DNA of 64,000 nucleotides from Boesenbergia rotunda (GCA_024364735.1 JAGFNQ010000711.1:1-64000), one strand, 5' to 3'; positions 46,238-58,267 are shown, counted from the stretch's first letter. Numbers and translations are program-made. Notes: generated from the letters alone by a model not told the origin.

Positions 46238-47735
46238 TTCCGTGGATTGGGACCCTGAGGCAGCTCCCTAATTTGCAACTATTGTTGTCCAATTTTAGCC
46301 AGCATCTCAGCGGCTTGCATCTTCTTTTGGAGATAGCTACTTGTGGGCTCCGGATCTTCAAACCAAATAGTCTTGCCTTTGCAACTAGAGGCCCCAGGGA
46401 AAGAAGGATGGAATGGATTTCCAATTGCTCTACTGGTCGCTCAGACTCCTTTTCAGGCCCTTGACAGGCTGGAGCAATCCCTTTCGATGCTTAGAGAGAG
46501 GGATAATATCCTCATCGTCGTTCGGGGCAGTGTCGTGACCCCGACCTGATCGGAGTTTGCGCTTCCGAGGGCAGGAACTGGTTTGGCCTTTGGATGTCAA
46601 CTGGTGGTTCGATCCTCCTCCTCCTCGGCCTAAAGGAGAAGAAGTCTTCACCAGGGTGGAAGAGGACTAGCTCCTCGAGCTGGCTCAACTTCTGGAAGAG
46701 TACCCAGTTCTGATGCGACACTGGTCTCTTGTACAGCTCCGAGTGCGGAGGAGAAGCCTGCCTCCCGAGCAGGGGGTGACTCCGGGGGAGAGGCTCCTGA
46801 GGGTGAGTCCTCTCAGAGTCTCCATTAGACTCAGAGGGCAGGTCTCCCTGGACGTGGGGAGGAGTTAGCGATTGTTCATCACCAGCTCCCATTGAACAAT
46901 TTGCTCATTGATCGGCGAGCATGGTGGCTTTCGCAATAAGTCAAAGAAACATCAGTTAGTATAAATAAGCATTAATAAAGATAAAGGACTTACTGAGGTG
47001 TGGTCAAGGTTAGTAGTCTTTGGGCTAATCCAGTTCTGTTCAAGAGCATTTCACAGCGAACCATGTCTGAGCTATGGAACTCTATCCCAGTAAATATTCC
47101 CTTGGCTCGCTGTACTCCTGATCATGCTGAAAGTCACCTAGTTTCCGAAAGGAGATAGTTCGTCTAACCAGCGAGTTGGGGAAAAAGGATGCTCGGAAAG
47201 TCTGATAAAAAAGAATCTTTCCATCCATCCCTTATTCGAGGAAGGAAAGTCACCTATGAATCTATGGCTAGCTCGAGCTGTAAAGTTAAAACCCCTCTGG
47301 ACGGGAGCTGGAAGAAAAATGTAATGGAAAAAGCAAGGGGTTAAAGATATCTCAAACAACTTGAACAGAATGAACGTCCCGTTCATCTGAGCGAAGGCAT
47401 TAGAACCATCTGTTGGAGAGGAACATCAAAGTATTGGGATATAAACATAAAGAAAGGGAGGATCGGAAAGCGAAGATCAAATTCTACTTGGCCTAAGAAG
47501 AAGGCGTAGAACCCTAGAGGAGACTCCACGGGAAATTGATCAAGCCTAGGTGCCCGAACTTCGAAATCTTCAAGAATATGTCGGCTTCACAAACAGCTCG
47601 CAAGACTCCAGACTTAACCTTAGAGGACAGAGTCTCATACTATTTTGGCCGGTAGGCCTGCTCCTGTGGTTTAGCCGAGGCTCCCCCCTTTCCACTCTTT
47701 CCTTTCTTTTCGTCTCCCTTTTCACTCTTTCCCAT
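46238..47735 (-). pseudogene. Gag-like gene F, N-terminal and central part
   Basis: On the minus strand the ATG complementary to 47733-47735 opens MGKSEKGDEKKGKSG. The frame then breaks many times. A region with PSSNKGWMERFFFIRLSE (about 47200-47260) resembles the PSS-x-KGWKxRFFF signature of the plant 'putative gypsy type transposon' domain (Transposase_28 in Pfam, by memory). A Pro/Ser-rich linker (46512-46892) and a Pro/Arg-rich stretch follow, then the coiled-coil part at 31351-32127 across element B. The whole would be a long gag-like protein of a gypsy-related element. It is now a pseudogene with many stops. Confidence 0.6.
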
Positions 47736-48378
47736 GGTCCTAAGGAAGAGGTATAGATGATCAAAGATGAAGAAGAAAAGGATGATGGTCTGATAAAACT
47801 TACACTGAAAAAGACTGCAACAAAAAAAGGTGAGATTAGCAAGCTCGATGATTGGCGGTGCAAGCAAGCAAATGACAATCTCCTCATGTCCTTTTATAGA
47901 AAGACCACAATAGTACAAGAGGAACAGATGCGGGACATGTGGTCGAAAACTGACGACGGATCTCGGAGGCATGCGGCTCATTATAGCCACCGGTTAATAT
48001 GTCTTGACTAGCACGTCGAATAAAGGACGCTTTGAGGAGATCTCGCCACGTGGCGCCAATCCATTCATAAGGAGGATCTCCCGTCATTAATATGCCACAT
48101 ACGCTCTTAATAAATAATTGACAGACATTGATCACAGCGCATCAGAACTCACAAAACTCTTGAGGCTAATTCAAATAGTTGATCCAAACCCCGCCACGAA
48201 GGCTTCGGTTCCTCGAAGTCATAAAATAGTTAATGTTGATAAATGCTGACGTCATTTCTTATTCACATTTCTTTCTCTCTAAAAGCGCCATAAGTCCAAT
48301 CAGTCAAGTAAGCTTCCTTCAATTAGACTTAATGGGGGGCATGTGATTGGGATGTTAGCCAGAGACAAAAATGCGACT
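47736..48378. other. Non-coding DNA upstream of gene F
   Basis: No gene is seen. By position it would be the leader of element F. A GGCGCCA word near 48051 could be part of a primer site but is not convincing. A purine stretch 'aatggggggcat' near 48330 resembles a polypurine tract, on the opposite strand to gene F. Confidence 0.3.
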
Positions 48379-49040
48379 CGAGGAGACTACATGGCCATCT
48401 CAGGAGAAAAATACTCGATGCCATCTCGAGAGATAAGCCCGAGGTCATCTAAGGAAGAAAGTGCCCAAGGCTATCTCGGGAGAGAAGTGTCCTAGGTCGT
48501 CTCAGGATAGTAGTACCCGAGGTCATCTCGGAGATAAGTACCCGAGATCATCTCAGGAGGTAAAACCCGAAGTTATCTCAGGAGAGAAATACCCAAGGTC
48601 ATCTCCGGAGAGAAGTACCTGAGACAATCTTGGGAGATAAGACCCGAGGTCATCTCGGGAGAAAAGTACATGAGGTTATCTAGGGAGAAAAGTATCCGAG
48701 ATCATCTCGGAAAATAAGACCTAAGGTCATCTCGGGAGAGACGTGTCCGAGGTCATCTCAGGAGAGAAATGCCCGAGGCTATCTCAAGAGATAAGACCCG
48801 AGGTCATCTCGGGAGATAAGTACCCGAGGTCATTTCGGGAGAGCAATACCCGAGGCCATCTTGAGAGAAATGTATCCGAGACTATCTCGGAAGAGAAAGA
48901 CCTGAGGCCATCTCGGAAGATAAAACCTGAGACCATCTCGGAAGATAAAACCCGAGACCATCTCGGGAGAAAAGTACTCGAGGTCATCTCGGGAGATAAG
49001 ACCCGAGGCCATCTCGGGAAAGACGTATCCAAGGTCATCC
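48379..49040. repeat. Palindromic 25-26 bp tandem array, about 25 copies
   Basis: The consensus unit is about 'atctcgggagataagtac' plus 'ccgaggtc', repeated with 5-25% divergence. Each junction contains CCGAG-N5-CTCGG, so every unit can pair with itself. The open frames across it on both strands are products of the repeat and not genes. It may lie in the 5' part of element F or in an adjoining LTR; this could not be settled. Confidence 0.85.
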
Positions 49041-49218
49041 ATAACGCATGATAATAATGATAAACTTAATATGCGCAACGACATTACTAGCATCTCCCTA
49101 CGTAGGACAGCTGGCAGACGATTGTGACCATAACACATAATGATAATGATGAACTTAATATGCACGGCAATAATTACTAACATCAGGGGCATATGACGGT
49201 TAATAGACGATCACGACT
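49040..49218. repeat. Imperfect 90-bp tandem duplication
   Basis: Two units start with 'cataac(g/a)ca' and contain 'taatgat(a/g)aacttaatatgc', and each ends with 'agacgat...gac'. It directly follows the palindromic array. Confidence 0.7.
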
Positions 49219-49840
49219 CATGATACGTGAAAGTAGAAAAGGCAATTACAATAGCATAGAAGTGCTCGAAGGAAAAGAACGACGACTATATATTATGCTT
49301 AAGCATCTAAGTATGGGATCTTTTTGAAAGACTTCTAACTTAAATGTCAAAGACGGCTCCGCCCAAACCCCTTCTGGTATGTCCCTTTAACATTGGTGTT
49401 AATCTCGCAGGCCCAAACACTTCCTTGTCATCACCCAAAGTTGCACCACCAAAATCTATTATCCACGTTATTCGATTCCGGAACAAATATAAAACCTTTT
49501 CTACTGACATGATCGAGATTTCAAAGTACAATACAGGAATGGCAATGAATCTTTCCTGTAACAAAGAGATTGTTCAAACTAACAAATTTGAGTCAGATAT
49601 ATGCCAAGCAGTCGATTCACGACTTGCAACTAATTAGTCGACAGGAACTCAAGAACAAAGCTTAAAAGATTCACCATGAATAAAATCTAAAATCTGTCAT
49701 ATGTATGCTTGAAAAAAATGTAATAAACACTCTCTCTACGGCAATTCTTGAGAACAAAAGCTGTAAACACTTTAGTTTGAGAGATCGCCAACATGTAAAT
49801 TTCAGCATCAGTGAATCGATCGAAGCTCCGTAACAATAAC
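49219..49840. other. Region downstream of RRM gene, including its 3' UTR
   Basis: The 3' UTR of the RRM gene probably extends from 49840 down to about 49690. Below that, 49340-49640 has an open frame on each strand (97 and 74 codons) without recognised motifs. I do not call either a gene. Confidence 0.4.
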
Positions 49841-52800
49841 TCATTTGGTGTAGGGGTGGTACCTGCTACCATAACCTCCTCGGCCACTGCCATAGCCCCC
49901 ATACCACCCACCATATCCGCTTGGGCCACCGTACATATTCCCGCCGTTGAATCCCCCGCCTCCATACATGTAGCCACCATAGTTAGCTCCATAGCCGGCA
50001 CCATAACTCGGGACACCGCCGTAGCTATAGCCTCTCCCATAACCATAGCCTGCACTTCCTCCACATAATACATATCGTATCGGCCACCGCCATAGCCATA
50101 AGAGTTTGCTCGGTATCCACTGCTACTCCCGCTGTGAGAATCATAACTAGCCCTCTCGTTCTTTCTCTGATTGCCACCGGATCTCTTTGGTTCAGCCCTC
50201 TTGATTTCAACCTGCAGTTGAAAGAATTGTGTTCGAAATCCTTGAGCAGGAATAAGGAGAGTCTTTTCATATTTCATATTTTAGTTTAGTCTCCAATAAG
50301 CCTCGCTATACCAAACTTGAACTTTTTTTACACAAAAGATTGTGAAAATAAAAAAAATAAACACATCAAATAATGAAAAATGAAAAGTCAAAAATGGAAA
50401 TAGATTATTGTATCACGGCACATGGTTTCTGCGAGACTTAAATTAAACTACTATCCTCATTAGACAGTTCACAGCATTTTAAGTCCATGCGATCACAAAT
50501 TTGGCTCAGATATTGTCATAGAACTCGAATATTTTCTTGTAAACTTATGCAACAAATCTATGACAGTGGTAACGAAAAACAGTGTAGTTGTCTCTAAAAT
50601 CTATGATTTTTTTCAAAAATATTTTTAGTTTAAACTAAATTCTTGTATGCTAATGCTTTTTGATTAAAATTATCTACCAAAACCCTGATCATAATCTTGG
50701 CAACTATTTGATCTCATCCTTCTTTTCTCTCTCCTCTATTACTTCACATTTCTTTTGATCATCTTTGCATTCAAACATGTCATTCCAAAAAAATGACAAG
50801 TAATTAAATCCAATCTATTGGTACATATGCAAGATTTCATGTTTTAAAATAATATACTTGTAAAATTGAGATTTGGTGTGACAAACATGAAAAATAATAA
50901 TCTGTAAGAATATATGTGCAATTTTGCCTAACCAAACTATTCAAGAACTAGAGAAGGAAATAACAATTGAAAACTTACTTGCTTTCCGTCGAAATCATGC
51001 ATCTTGCCCTTGGAAATAATTTTATCAACAGATTCCTCATCTTTGAAGGTGACAAAACCGAAGCCTCTTGATCGGCCAGTAGCATGGTCAAACATTATTT
51101 GGTGCTCAACTACTTCACCATATGAGGAGAAGTGCTCCTTAAGCTCATCTGAAATTTGTGTTATTGTATTAATAGTTCCCAAGATGGGCTACATTTCATA
51201 ACAAATAAACCCTCAGACCTTCAGTTAGAGATGTGGGTATCCCTCCCACAAAGATTTTCTTCGTCTTGATTCCTGCTTTGGAAGGCATTTCTTCCCTTGG
51301 AACTGTTCTTTTAACTTCCACCTGAGCAAATAATTGATTGCAAAATCAATCAGTGAAGAAGATCATTAACACAGTAACTTCCTGAAAAAGAAATTTGCAA
51401 ATATTCACAAGAACTCACAGTTCTCCCATCTATGACGTGCTCATCTTCCAAAACCTTGTCTATAATAGACGGATCAGCAAATGTGACGAACCCAAAACCT
51501 CTTGGCATAAGGGTGTTCTTGTCCTTCATTATGACCGAATCAGTGATCTCACCGTACTTGCTGAAATGCCTACTGAATGTTTCTGCACCAGTCAACAGGA
51601 TAAAAGGGGCTGGCAGTTAACCCAATATATGAACCAGGAAAAGTAAAGCACAGATTGCAAAATGAAAAATTCAATAAGCTTCTAAATATGATCAGGGTCA
51701 ACCAAGATTGCCTTCTTGGTATCCAAAGTCATCAGTTCTCCATATAGTTATTACTGTTAAAATGCCAAAGACAACAACACTAATTTGTTAAACCTAGAGC
51801 TCTATCCTAGTTAAATTAATTCACACACTTCCAATTCTCTTTGGCTACAAAAGGTAATAATATAAAAGTTGATAATTTCTTCACGGACTATGATAAACAT
51901 AAAATATTGTGTGATGCATCTACCAGCGGATGCTCATCGTTTGTTTCTTTAATATGATAAAAAAAATTATGCATGATGATTAGAAGAACACATCCTTTTG
52001 TTGAAAATGAAGTTAACCCATCTTAAGCTGCTCCAAAATTAGATTTACCCTAAAACTGTTAAAGAAAGAGTAGTTTCTTTGTTCCTAAATTTCAATTTGA
52101 CAAGAATTGAAAATTCTCTGAAGGTTTATGTCCCTAACTTATTTGAAACAAATGTTATTACTCGCTATTTCCATCCTTCAATCAAGCGCATACTTGAAGT
52201 TTTTCATAATGGAGTCTCAGATGAAATTCGCTGTAGTCTCTCTTATGCAGGATCTTCGATACACCATCTTATTCTTGGTTATATACTCCTAAAGACAAAG
52301 ACATCGTATGAATCCCAAAAGAGTGAACAAATACAACGACAAATTAATGAACTTTCAAAAGAATAATTCAAACTGAGAAAACATGAGTCTTTATGGCATT
52401 ACCACACTTCTTTTTACGAAAGATGGTTCCTTCCAAATGTATGTGGATTGTGAATAGTATAGTGAAAGAGTATCACTATAAATACTGCTTATTTCACGCC
52501 GCCTTCCTGACCTGATCAACTTCATAGTGCTTCCATATTTTTTTCTAGAATTGATTTTAGGGACAATGAGGAACAAAAAACAACCTCCAAAAGAAGAATT
52601 GATGGATTGTCCAAATAGATGACAATGCCTTTGGTTTCTAATGCTTTTAGTACTTCTATGAGACTGATGAACCATCTTTTTAAATCTCGTTAGCAAATTT
52701 AGAATTATTTGTTTTTATGACATTCTTGTCTATGACAAATGACAAAGATAAAAGAGGAGTAACTGTATCATCTATATCTTAGTTTTAAAATTTAAAGGGA

Positions 52801-55800
52801 GCAAAAGGTTTTAAGTGGATTCGATGAAATGGTCATTCTTGACAAATAAACTTAAATTCTTATACTGTGTTATATATTCATAAGGTATTAAGATATGTCC
52901 TTCTAAAGTGAGACTTATACTCTCGTAGCCTACTTCAAATACACATTGAACTTCAGAGTTTACATGTTCTTTCTTCTTTTTATTGTCATTTCATCAAGAA
53001 CTTTAGCTCTATTATTTCTCAAATCACTGAATGATTCAAGGGTGAATCTTTGTAAATAAAAATAAGCTTAAAGAAGTTTTAAAATTATCAAGAAGAAGGT
53101 GGTCAAAGCCTCCTCGACCTCAACCAAATGTTTGAAACTCATTCTAAGCCAAAAAGGAGTTTTACTTCCTTTATTCAAAAGTTATTCAACTCTCGCAAGG
53201 ATTATTCCACTATTATTCAACCATAAACACAATAAAGATATCTTTTACAAAATGTTTATTTTTTTCTTCAATCATGAGACTTTGAAATATCAATGGACAA
53301 CACAAGCTTAATTATAGCCATAACAAATAACTGGAATTTCTTTAAGCATATATTTCTGTAATAAATTACAAAGCAATTGCTTTTAATCAAGTAGATGATA
53401 TCCTATGCTGAAGACATTCTTTGCCAACTACTGTGCAAGTGAAAGTTGAGTATTAGAAGTGCTGAAAGAACTGTAGGGTGATGATTTCTATTTTGGTTAA
53501 ATTTGGAAAGTATGCTAAAATGGCCTTTCCTAACAATTCTTGATCCAATCTGATTTTCTTTTCAACATAATCTATTATGCATTTTTAATTGTTTGTTACA
53601 TTGTTTTGTCATCAAAGAAGCATACAAAGGAGAACTTAAGCATCTAAAGTTAGACTTAATGGGCCTTTTGGTTGAGATGGAACCTGACATTGCTACAGTC
53701 ACATTTCTATTAGTGGCACTTAAAAATGTCAAACTATATATTAAGAGATGCCAAACTAATCTTGCTATACACAGTACCAAATTACCAGCTTCTGCACACC
53801 ATTGTCCGTAACTAATGTACCATGATATGAAGTAAATATTGATTTTGTCTTAGACTTGCATCTCAAAGGAAAAATTCCTCTGTTATGGTGATCAAATTCT
53901 AAAATGGATCACTTTGTTCCTTGCAGGGAAAAAATTGGATGCATCTCATATATAGCTTATCCTAAGTTTGGCAGACACTTTTGGCACACATTATGAATAA
54001 AGCTTGGTACTTCAATTTAGTTCCTTTTATCTTCCACAGAACTCATCATTATCATACTCAAAATGTTGGACAGATAGAAATTATCAATCAAATTTAAAAA
54101 ATCTTTTAAGAAGGTTGGTAAAAATATTCGCCAATAGGATTTAACTGTAGCTCATGCTGAATTTCTTTAACAAATTAAACAATTGGTCAAAGTCCCCTTC
54201 AAGTGCATATGGATGTAGTCCAACTACCTCTTAATTTAACTTTTCCTACCACTCAAAATTTTAGTACTGATGATAAGCAAACAAAGAATACCAAGAAAAT
54301 ACATTAGAAAATTCATGGAGACATCAATAATCATAATGGAAAATATAGAGATATTGCCAATAATAACTACACACTTGTTGTTTTCAAAGTAGGCAGCCTT
54401 GTTTAGATCCATAATACTTTCCTCAAGGTTGTTATGGCAAACACAAGCCTCCAGCAGATAGGCTATTCAATGTTCATTGAAGACTTGGTGAAAACCATTA
54501 CAGGATAGAACTGAGAATATGATGTTCCACACCTTTAATGTTTTTGAGCTTATGCCAGCATGAAGAAGATGATGAGAATCAAGATGTAACCATCAGGTCG
54601 AGTTCGTTTTAATTGAGGAAGAATGATGCTGAAGCTACCAACTCAGTCTCAACCCTTTGGATCACTAAACTCTCTGACATATTATACTACAACGAACAAC
54701 CACAAACTAGAGCGACTAATTTAGACAGCGTGGTCAAGCTACTTTATGAGAAGTTGAGCATTGAAAAGTCTCTTTTGAAAATATGTTACATGCAAGCATT
54801 CTTTTGGCACTTAATAAATTTCATATTGTAGTGACAAGGATACATGATGTGCATGGGTAAGCCTCGGTGTAAAGGATCTTTTGTATCAAATCAATGAATG
54901 ATGCTTGCACACTCTTTTGGATATGAGATTTTTTCCTGACCTGATCAACTTCTTCTCTTCCTTGAAGATTAAGTTGGGTTTCTTCTTTCCCTTGAACAGT
55001 AAGTTGGGTTTCTTCTTTCCCTTAAATATTGATACCTTCAAAGTTAGCACTTTGTCTCTTCTAATGACTTTTGGATACCTAATACAATGTTGACCACTAC
55101 TCATCATCCACTTGCCCTATGCCATAGCTTGTATTCTTGAGTGTTATTTTAACATTCTAATTTTTCAAGAAGGAATTGTCATGCAAATTTTGTAGTATAC
55201 AACAATAACAAAAATCAAGTCTTATCCCACTAAGTGGGGTTGGCTATATGAATTCGCCTACACTATTGGGCTCTATCCCCTACTATATCATCTTCTATAA
55301 TTAAATAATATTGCAGTATAAGCTAATGTAATTCCAACAGAAAGATAGCATTTTAATAAAATTTTGCAGTTTCAGAATGAACAATATTAATAAATGATCA
55401 GTTCAATGCTTGGTGAACATCTAAACCATGTTTCCCAACCTCATAGTTGTTGGGTTACACTCAAGTACATAGTTTACTACTGTTCAGGTGTCCAATATGC
55501 AGCTGGCATATATAACCTTGTGTTCATTTAATTTCCAAATTTTTGCATCCATGCTCCTCTACAATCAACTATTTTAATAGACTAGCATTTTATACTAATC
55601 TTCAGAGTTTGAATAGTGAACAAAATATCTTATGGCCTAGGGAGCTGTGTGCTGTTATTGCAACAGAAAGTTTGGAATCCAAGTGCTATGAAACAATGAA
55701 TTGTAATGTTTAGAGAAAGTAATATCGTTAGATATTTAAGTTTCACTATGATGTTTCAATGTCTCATCATTAATTTAAAATTAATTGTGATTTACATATA

Positions 55801-57544
55801 AAAGAGGCTTGAGTTGCCCGAGAAAGCTCCTCAGGAAATGTGGGGCCACGGTGCCCTAGTGCAACTTTTGCTTTCAGCAATGGTTCTTATCCAATATAAA
55901 AAAAATGTTCACTTAAATATAGACACAAAACTTTCAAACTATCATTATTTTATATCTTAATAAAGCTTGACAAAATCAGGTAATGTTGCATAATTGACTG
56001 ATAATTACAAAGTGTGAACTAACGATAAGACATTACATATAAATATATCATTCTTAAGATCTCTCAAGTAACAAGTAGTCAGTCTTCATCTGCAAGCATC
56101 ATGACATGACTTGTACATGTAATAATAATCCATTTTATTTTATAATAATCTATGGACAAAAGACCTATGCCCTAAATAACTTATTTACACCATACGGGTA
56201 AAAAAGGAAAGAACTAGCTGTTTTTAGCTACAGGCTGAGTCACTCGTCTTGATTCTGATAATTTTTCTTTGGTAATTTTATATATCAGTAAAATGTGACC
56301 AGTCAATCAATAATTTAAATCAGTGGAACACAACACTTGATCAAATTAAGTTGGACCTCAAGCTATTACGACAATTTTGCAACCAGAAGATCAACATCAT
56401 GCCTCATCAATATCCTACTTAACAAGACTCAATTACCTGAGGAAAATTCTCTACCAGACTAGGAGACTTTTATAGATCCTTGGTCAATCATGCTTCCATG
56501 ACACTAATAATCTAAACGTTTGTAGTTAGTAACAAAAAACTACTATCAATCTTGATGGGGAAATCACAAAAATTGTAAATCCTTGCATGTACAATTAGAT
56601 TAAATGAGAACCTTCTGTTTAAGCAGATTCAATAAGCAATTGCCATTGGCAGTTTGCACGTGGTTTGAGAATATGTTTGATTGTTGGTAACAGTAAGATC
56701 AATTTATATTTTACACAATATCTACAGAAGATATTGCATGACAAAATGAATAGCTTGTGAATACAATGGGAATGCACAAAACCAGACTAATAGAAATGAA
56801 ATCATTACTTTACACTGCATCATTAACATATCCAATTTTTAAGACATTTGATAGTAACAATTGATAAAGATTTCTTTAATTCAATTCTGATGTTCTAGGT
56901 TTACAATCAAAAGGAAACTGAAACTTCAAAATGAAACTCATTGATTACTATCGTTATTGAACCAAGTTATTTCCCTTTAATTAACCCAACTAAATTTTGA
57001 AACAAATGCAAGTAACACCAATTAAGCAAAGAACTTGATCGAAATAATCAAACTAATGGAATGATGGATCTCAAGGGAAAGGGCATACCTTCCGCAGTGT
57101 CCCAAGCAACACCACCGACAAAGATTTTTCTACCACAATCAGAAAAGGAAAAGGATAAAGTTAATTTCTTTGTTCTATATCAACAAAAAGTCTTCTTGGC
57201 AGCATCAACACATGCTCGTCCAGGTTGATCTAAAATGTGCATCAAAACTCCAAGGATCAAATCACTAACCCTGCTGAAGAGGTAGCAGCATCAGCTTGCT
57301 TCATCTCCTCTTCACTGTTATCCACATCTTCCGACCTCTTACGTGGTGAGTCTTCTCTTCTGTCTCCACTTCCAACACCTTCTCCTTCCCCCGCGCTATG
57401 ATCGAGACGTCCGCCTCCCATTTCTTCTTCTTCCTCCACTTCTTCTTCTTCATATTCCTCGACCTCTTCTTCAATCTCCTCGACCTCGTACTCGCACTCG
57501 AACTCGCCGCCGACCGTCTTCTGGTTCCCCTCGGCGAGCTCCAT
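49841..57544 (-). CDS. Two-RRM glycine-rich RNA-binding protein (hnRNP type), six coding exons
   Basis: Exons on the minus strand are 57544-57270, 57129-57089, 51582-51419, 51321-51219, 51148-50979 and 50211-49841, all with GT/AG introns. The protein would be about 374 residues: an acidic Glu-rich N-terminus (1-90), RRM1 (about 93-168; KIFVGGVAWDT and RGFGFVTF), RRM2 (about 182-257; KIFVGGIPTS and RGFGFVTF) and a Gly/Tyr-rich tail. Such proteins bind RNA in the nucleus and cytoplasm. It looks most like the Arabidopsis At3g13224/At1g17640 type (from memory). The summed exon length is 1124, not a multiple of three: one G is missing near 50064, in YY(G)GGSAG, so the Gly-rich tail up to the TGA at 49841 is out of frame. 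Either a real mutation or a sequencing error. An 83-base intron in the 5' UTR (57658-57576) is likely. Confidence 0.88.
52079..54620 (+). pseudogene. Decayed Ty3/gypsy pol in RRM intron, antisense to the gene
   Basis: Domains are read in order despite many stops and frameshifts. There is an RT lead-in (SIHHLILG...NELSKE, 52255-52365, like 'IxHxIDLxPG' and 'VxELLxKG'), RT with TKDGSFQMYVDC (52414-52450) and MPLVSNAFSTSMRLMNHLF (52615-52680), and RIICFYDILVYD in place of the F/Y-DDILVY motif (52700-52735). An RRFIK-FSTI-like piece lies near 53170-53215. The integrase zinc region is EAYKGEL...LMG (53620-53665). KMDHFVPCRE lies near 53903-53932 and THHYHTQNVGQIEIINQ near 54040-54090. The C-terminal YGKHKPPADR and HTFNVFEL end it at about 54430-54545. 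RT before integrase in this order identifies Ty3/gypsy. LTRs were not recognised. Confidence 0.85.
54958..55025. repeat. 30-bp direct duplication in RRM intron 2
   Basis: Two adjacent copies of 'agttgggtttcttctttccc' with 10 flanking bases occur, the second slightly changed. It is a simple local duplication. Confidence 0.7.
55199..55255 (+). repeat. SINE-like dispersed motif, copy 1
   Basis: 'acaataacaaaaatcaagtc' followed by TTATCCCACTAAGTGGGG and 'ttggctat' occurs, and again at 63472-63522 in the EF-hand gene. A motif of this type is common in plant genomes, and I recall it as part of Au-like SINE 3' regions. No full SINE body was found here. Confidence 0.45.
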
Positions 57545-57800
57545 CAGCGATACGCTGCTCCCTCGACCTATGCACCTGCAAAATATCAATCTTTACGGAC
57601 CACAGCACTTGGCTACTGATCTACGGCTCAAGGAAAAGATCGAAACCCTAGTTAGTACCTAGAAATCAAGGATCCGAGTCGAAAAAGACTAAGATCGAAC
57701 ACTCGGATCGAAACGAAGTCGAAGAAACCCTAGCGAGCTCAAGCTCGGTCGCCGCCCACCGCCTAGAAGAACAGTCGGTACGTTATGCCGCTGGAGCATA
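57545..57800 (-). other. 5' UTR of RRM gene with probable intron
   Basis: On the minus strand 'attttgcag' at 57584-57576 is a good splice acceptor shortly before the ATG, and CTAG/GTACTAAC at about 57659/57658 is a good donor, defining an intron of 83 bases. An in-frame extension upstream of the ATG at 57544 lacks an ATG (it begins with TTG) and crosses this acceptor, so the start at 57544 is preferred. Confidence 0.6.
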
Positions 57801-58267
57801 CTTAAACATCGTAGGGTCGAGGCTTCCGATCACCTCCGCAATGCCCAGTCGAACCGAACCGGTTCAGTGAACCGCTACTCTTACTTTAGTACTCAGCCAC
57901 GTCAGCAAACTTATTACCCTCATTTTCAATGGTCACCAAATCGGGCCCCGCAATTAAACCTCCAATCAGTTACAGCGTACCACGAAGACGTTTTCCGTCG
58001 CCGATCGATGCTTCTTGCATGCCTAATCTGGCATAGTGATCCCAGTTACTTCCAGAACACGATTCATCAAAATAAGTGCGCTAGTAAAGTGGGGCCCGAG
58101 TATTAACTAATAATATGATCCAGTTATGAAAGTGGTAGCTTGGTTGAGATAGGGGATCCGTCCGGGTCGGCGCTCTTGCGTGATATATTATCCCAGTTTA
58201 AAAAAAGGGGCAAAGGCTAGAGGAGGAAGAAGGTGAGAGAGAAGGGAAGGGAAAGAGCGAGGCGGAG
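57800..58267. promoter_or_regulatory. Shared divergent promoter region of the RRM and EF-hand genes
   Basis: The two ATGs are 724 bases apart and face away from each other, with both 5' UTRs within the gap. For the EF-hand gene, TGATATATTA at 58181-58190 is the best TATA candidate, about 80 bases before its ATG. No clear TATA box was found for the RRM gene. The ORF at 57867-58106 has no domain and is not called. Confidence 0.5.

Larger units (their letters stand above)
51583..57088. other. Intron 2 of RRM gene (5.5 kb)
   Basis: Bounded by GTATGC (donor, complement of 57088) and TGCAG (acceptor, complement 51587-51583). It is AT-rich and holds the gypsy pol relic (52079-54620), a short duplication (54958-55025) and a SINE-like motif (55199-55255). 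The stretch 55260-57088 shows nothing recognisable. Confidence 0.8.

Noticed and set aside
47570..48011. Several overlapping ORFs upstream of the F start
   Set aside because: They overlap on both strands with no domain. Only the frame starting at 47735 fits the downstream F sequence.
48743..49051. Open frames of about 100 codons on both strands of the 25-bp array
   Set aside because: Unit lengths close to multiples of three make open frames by chance. The products are repeat translations.
49340..49637. Two overlapping ORFs on opposite strands downstream of the RRM gene
   Set aside because: No family motif, no splice support and no conserved neighbours. The WIIDFGG stretch recalls a kinase DFG but nothing else fits.
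57343..57651. Plus-strand ORFs opposite the first RRM coding exon
   Set aside because: They are antisense to the acidic Glu-rich exon, which yields Phe/Leu-rich shadows.
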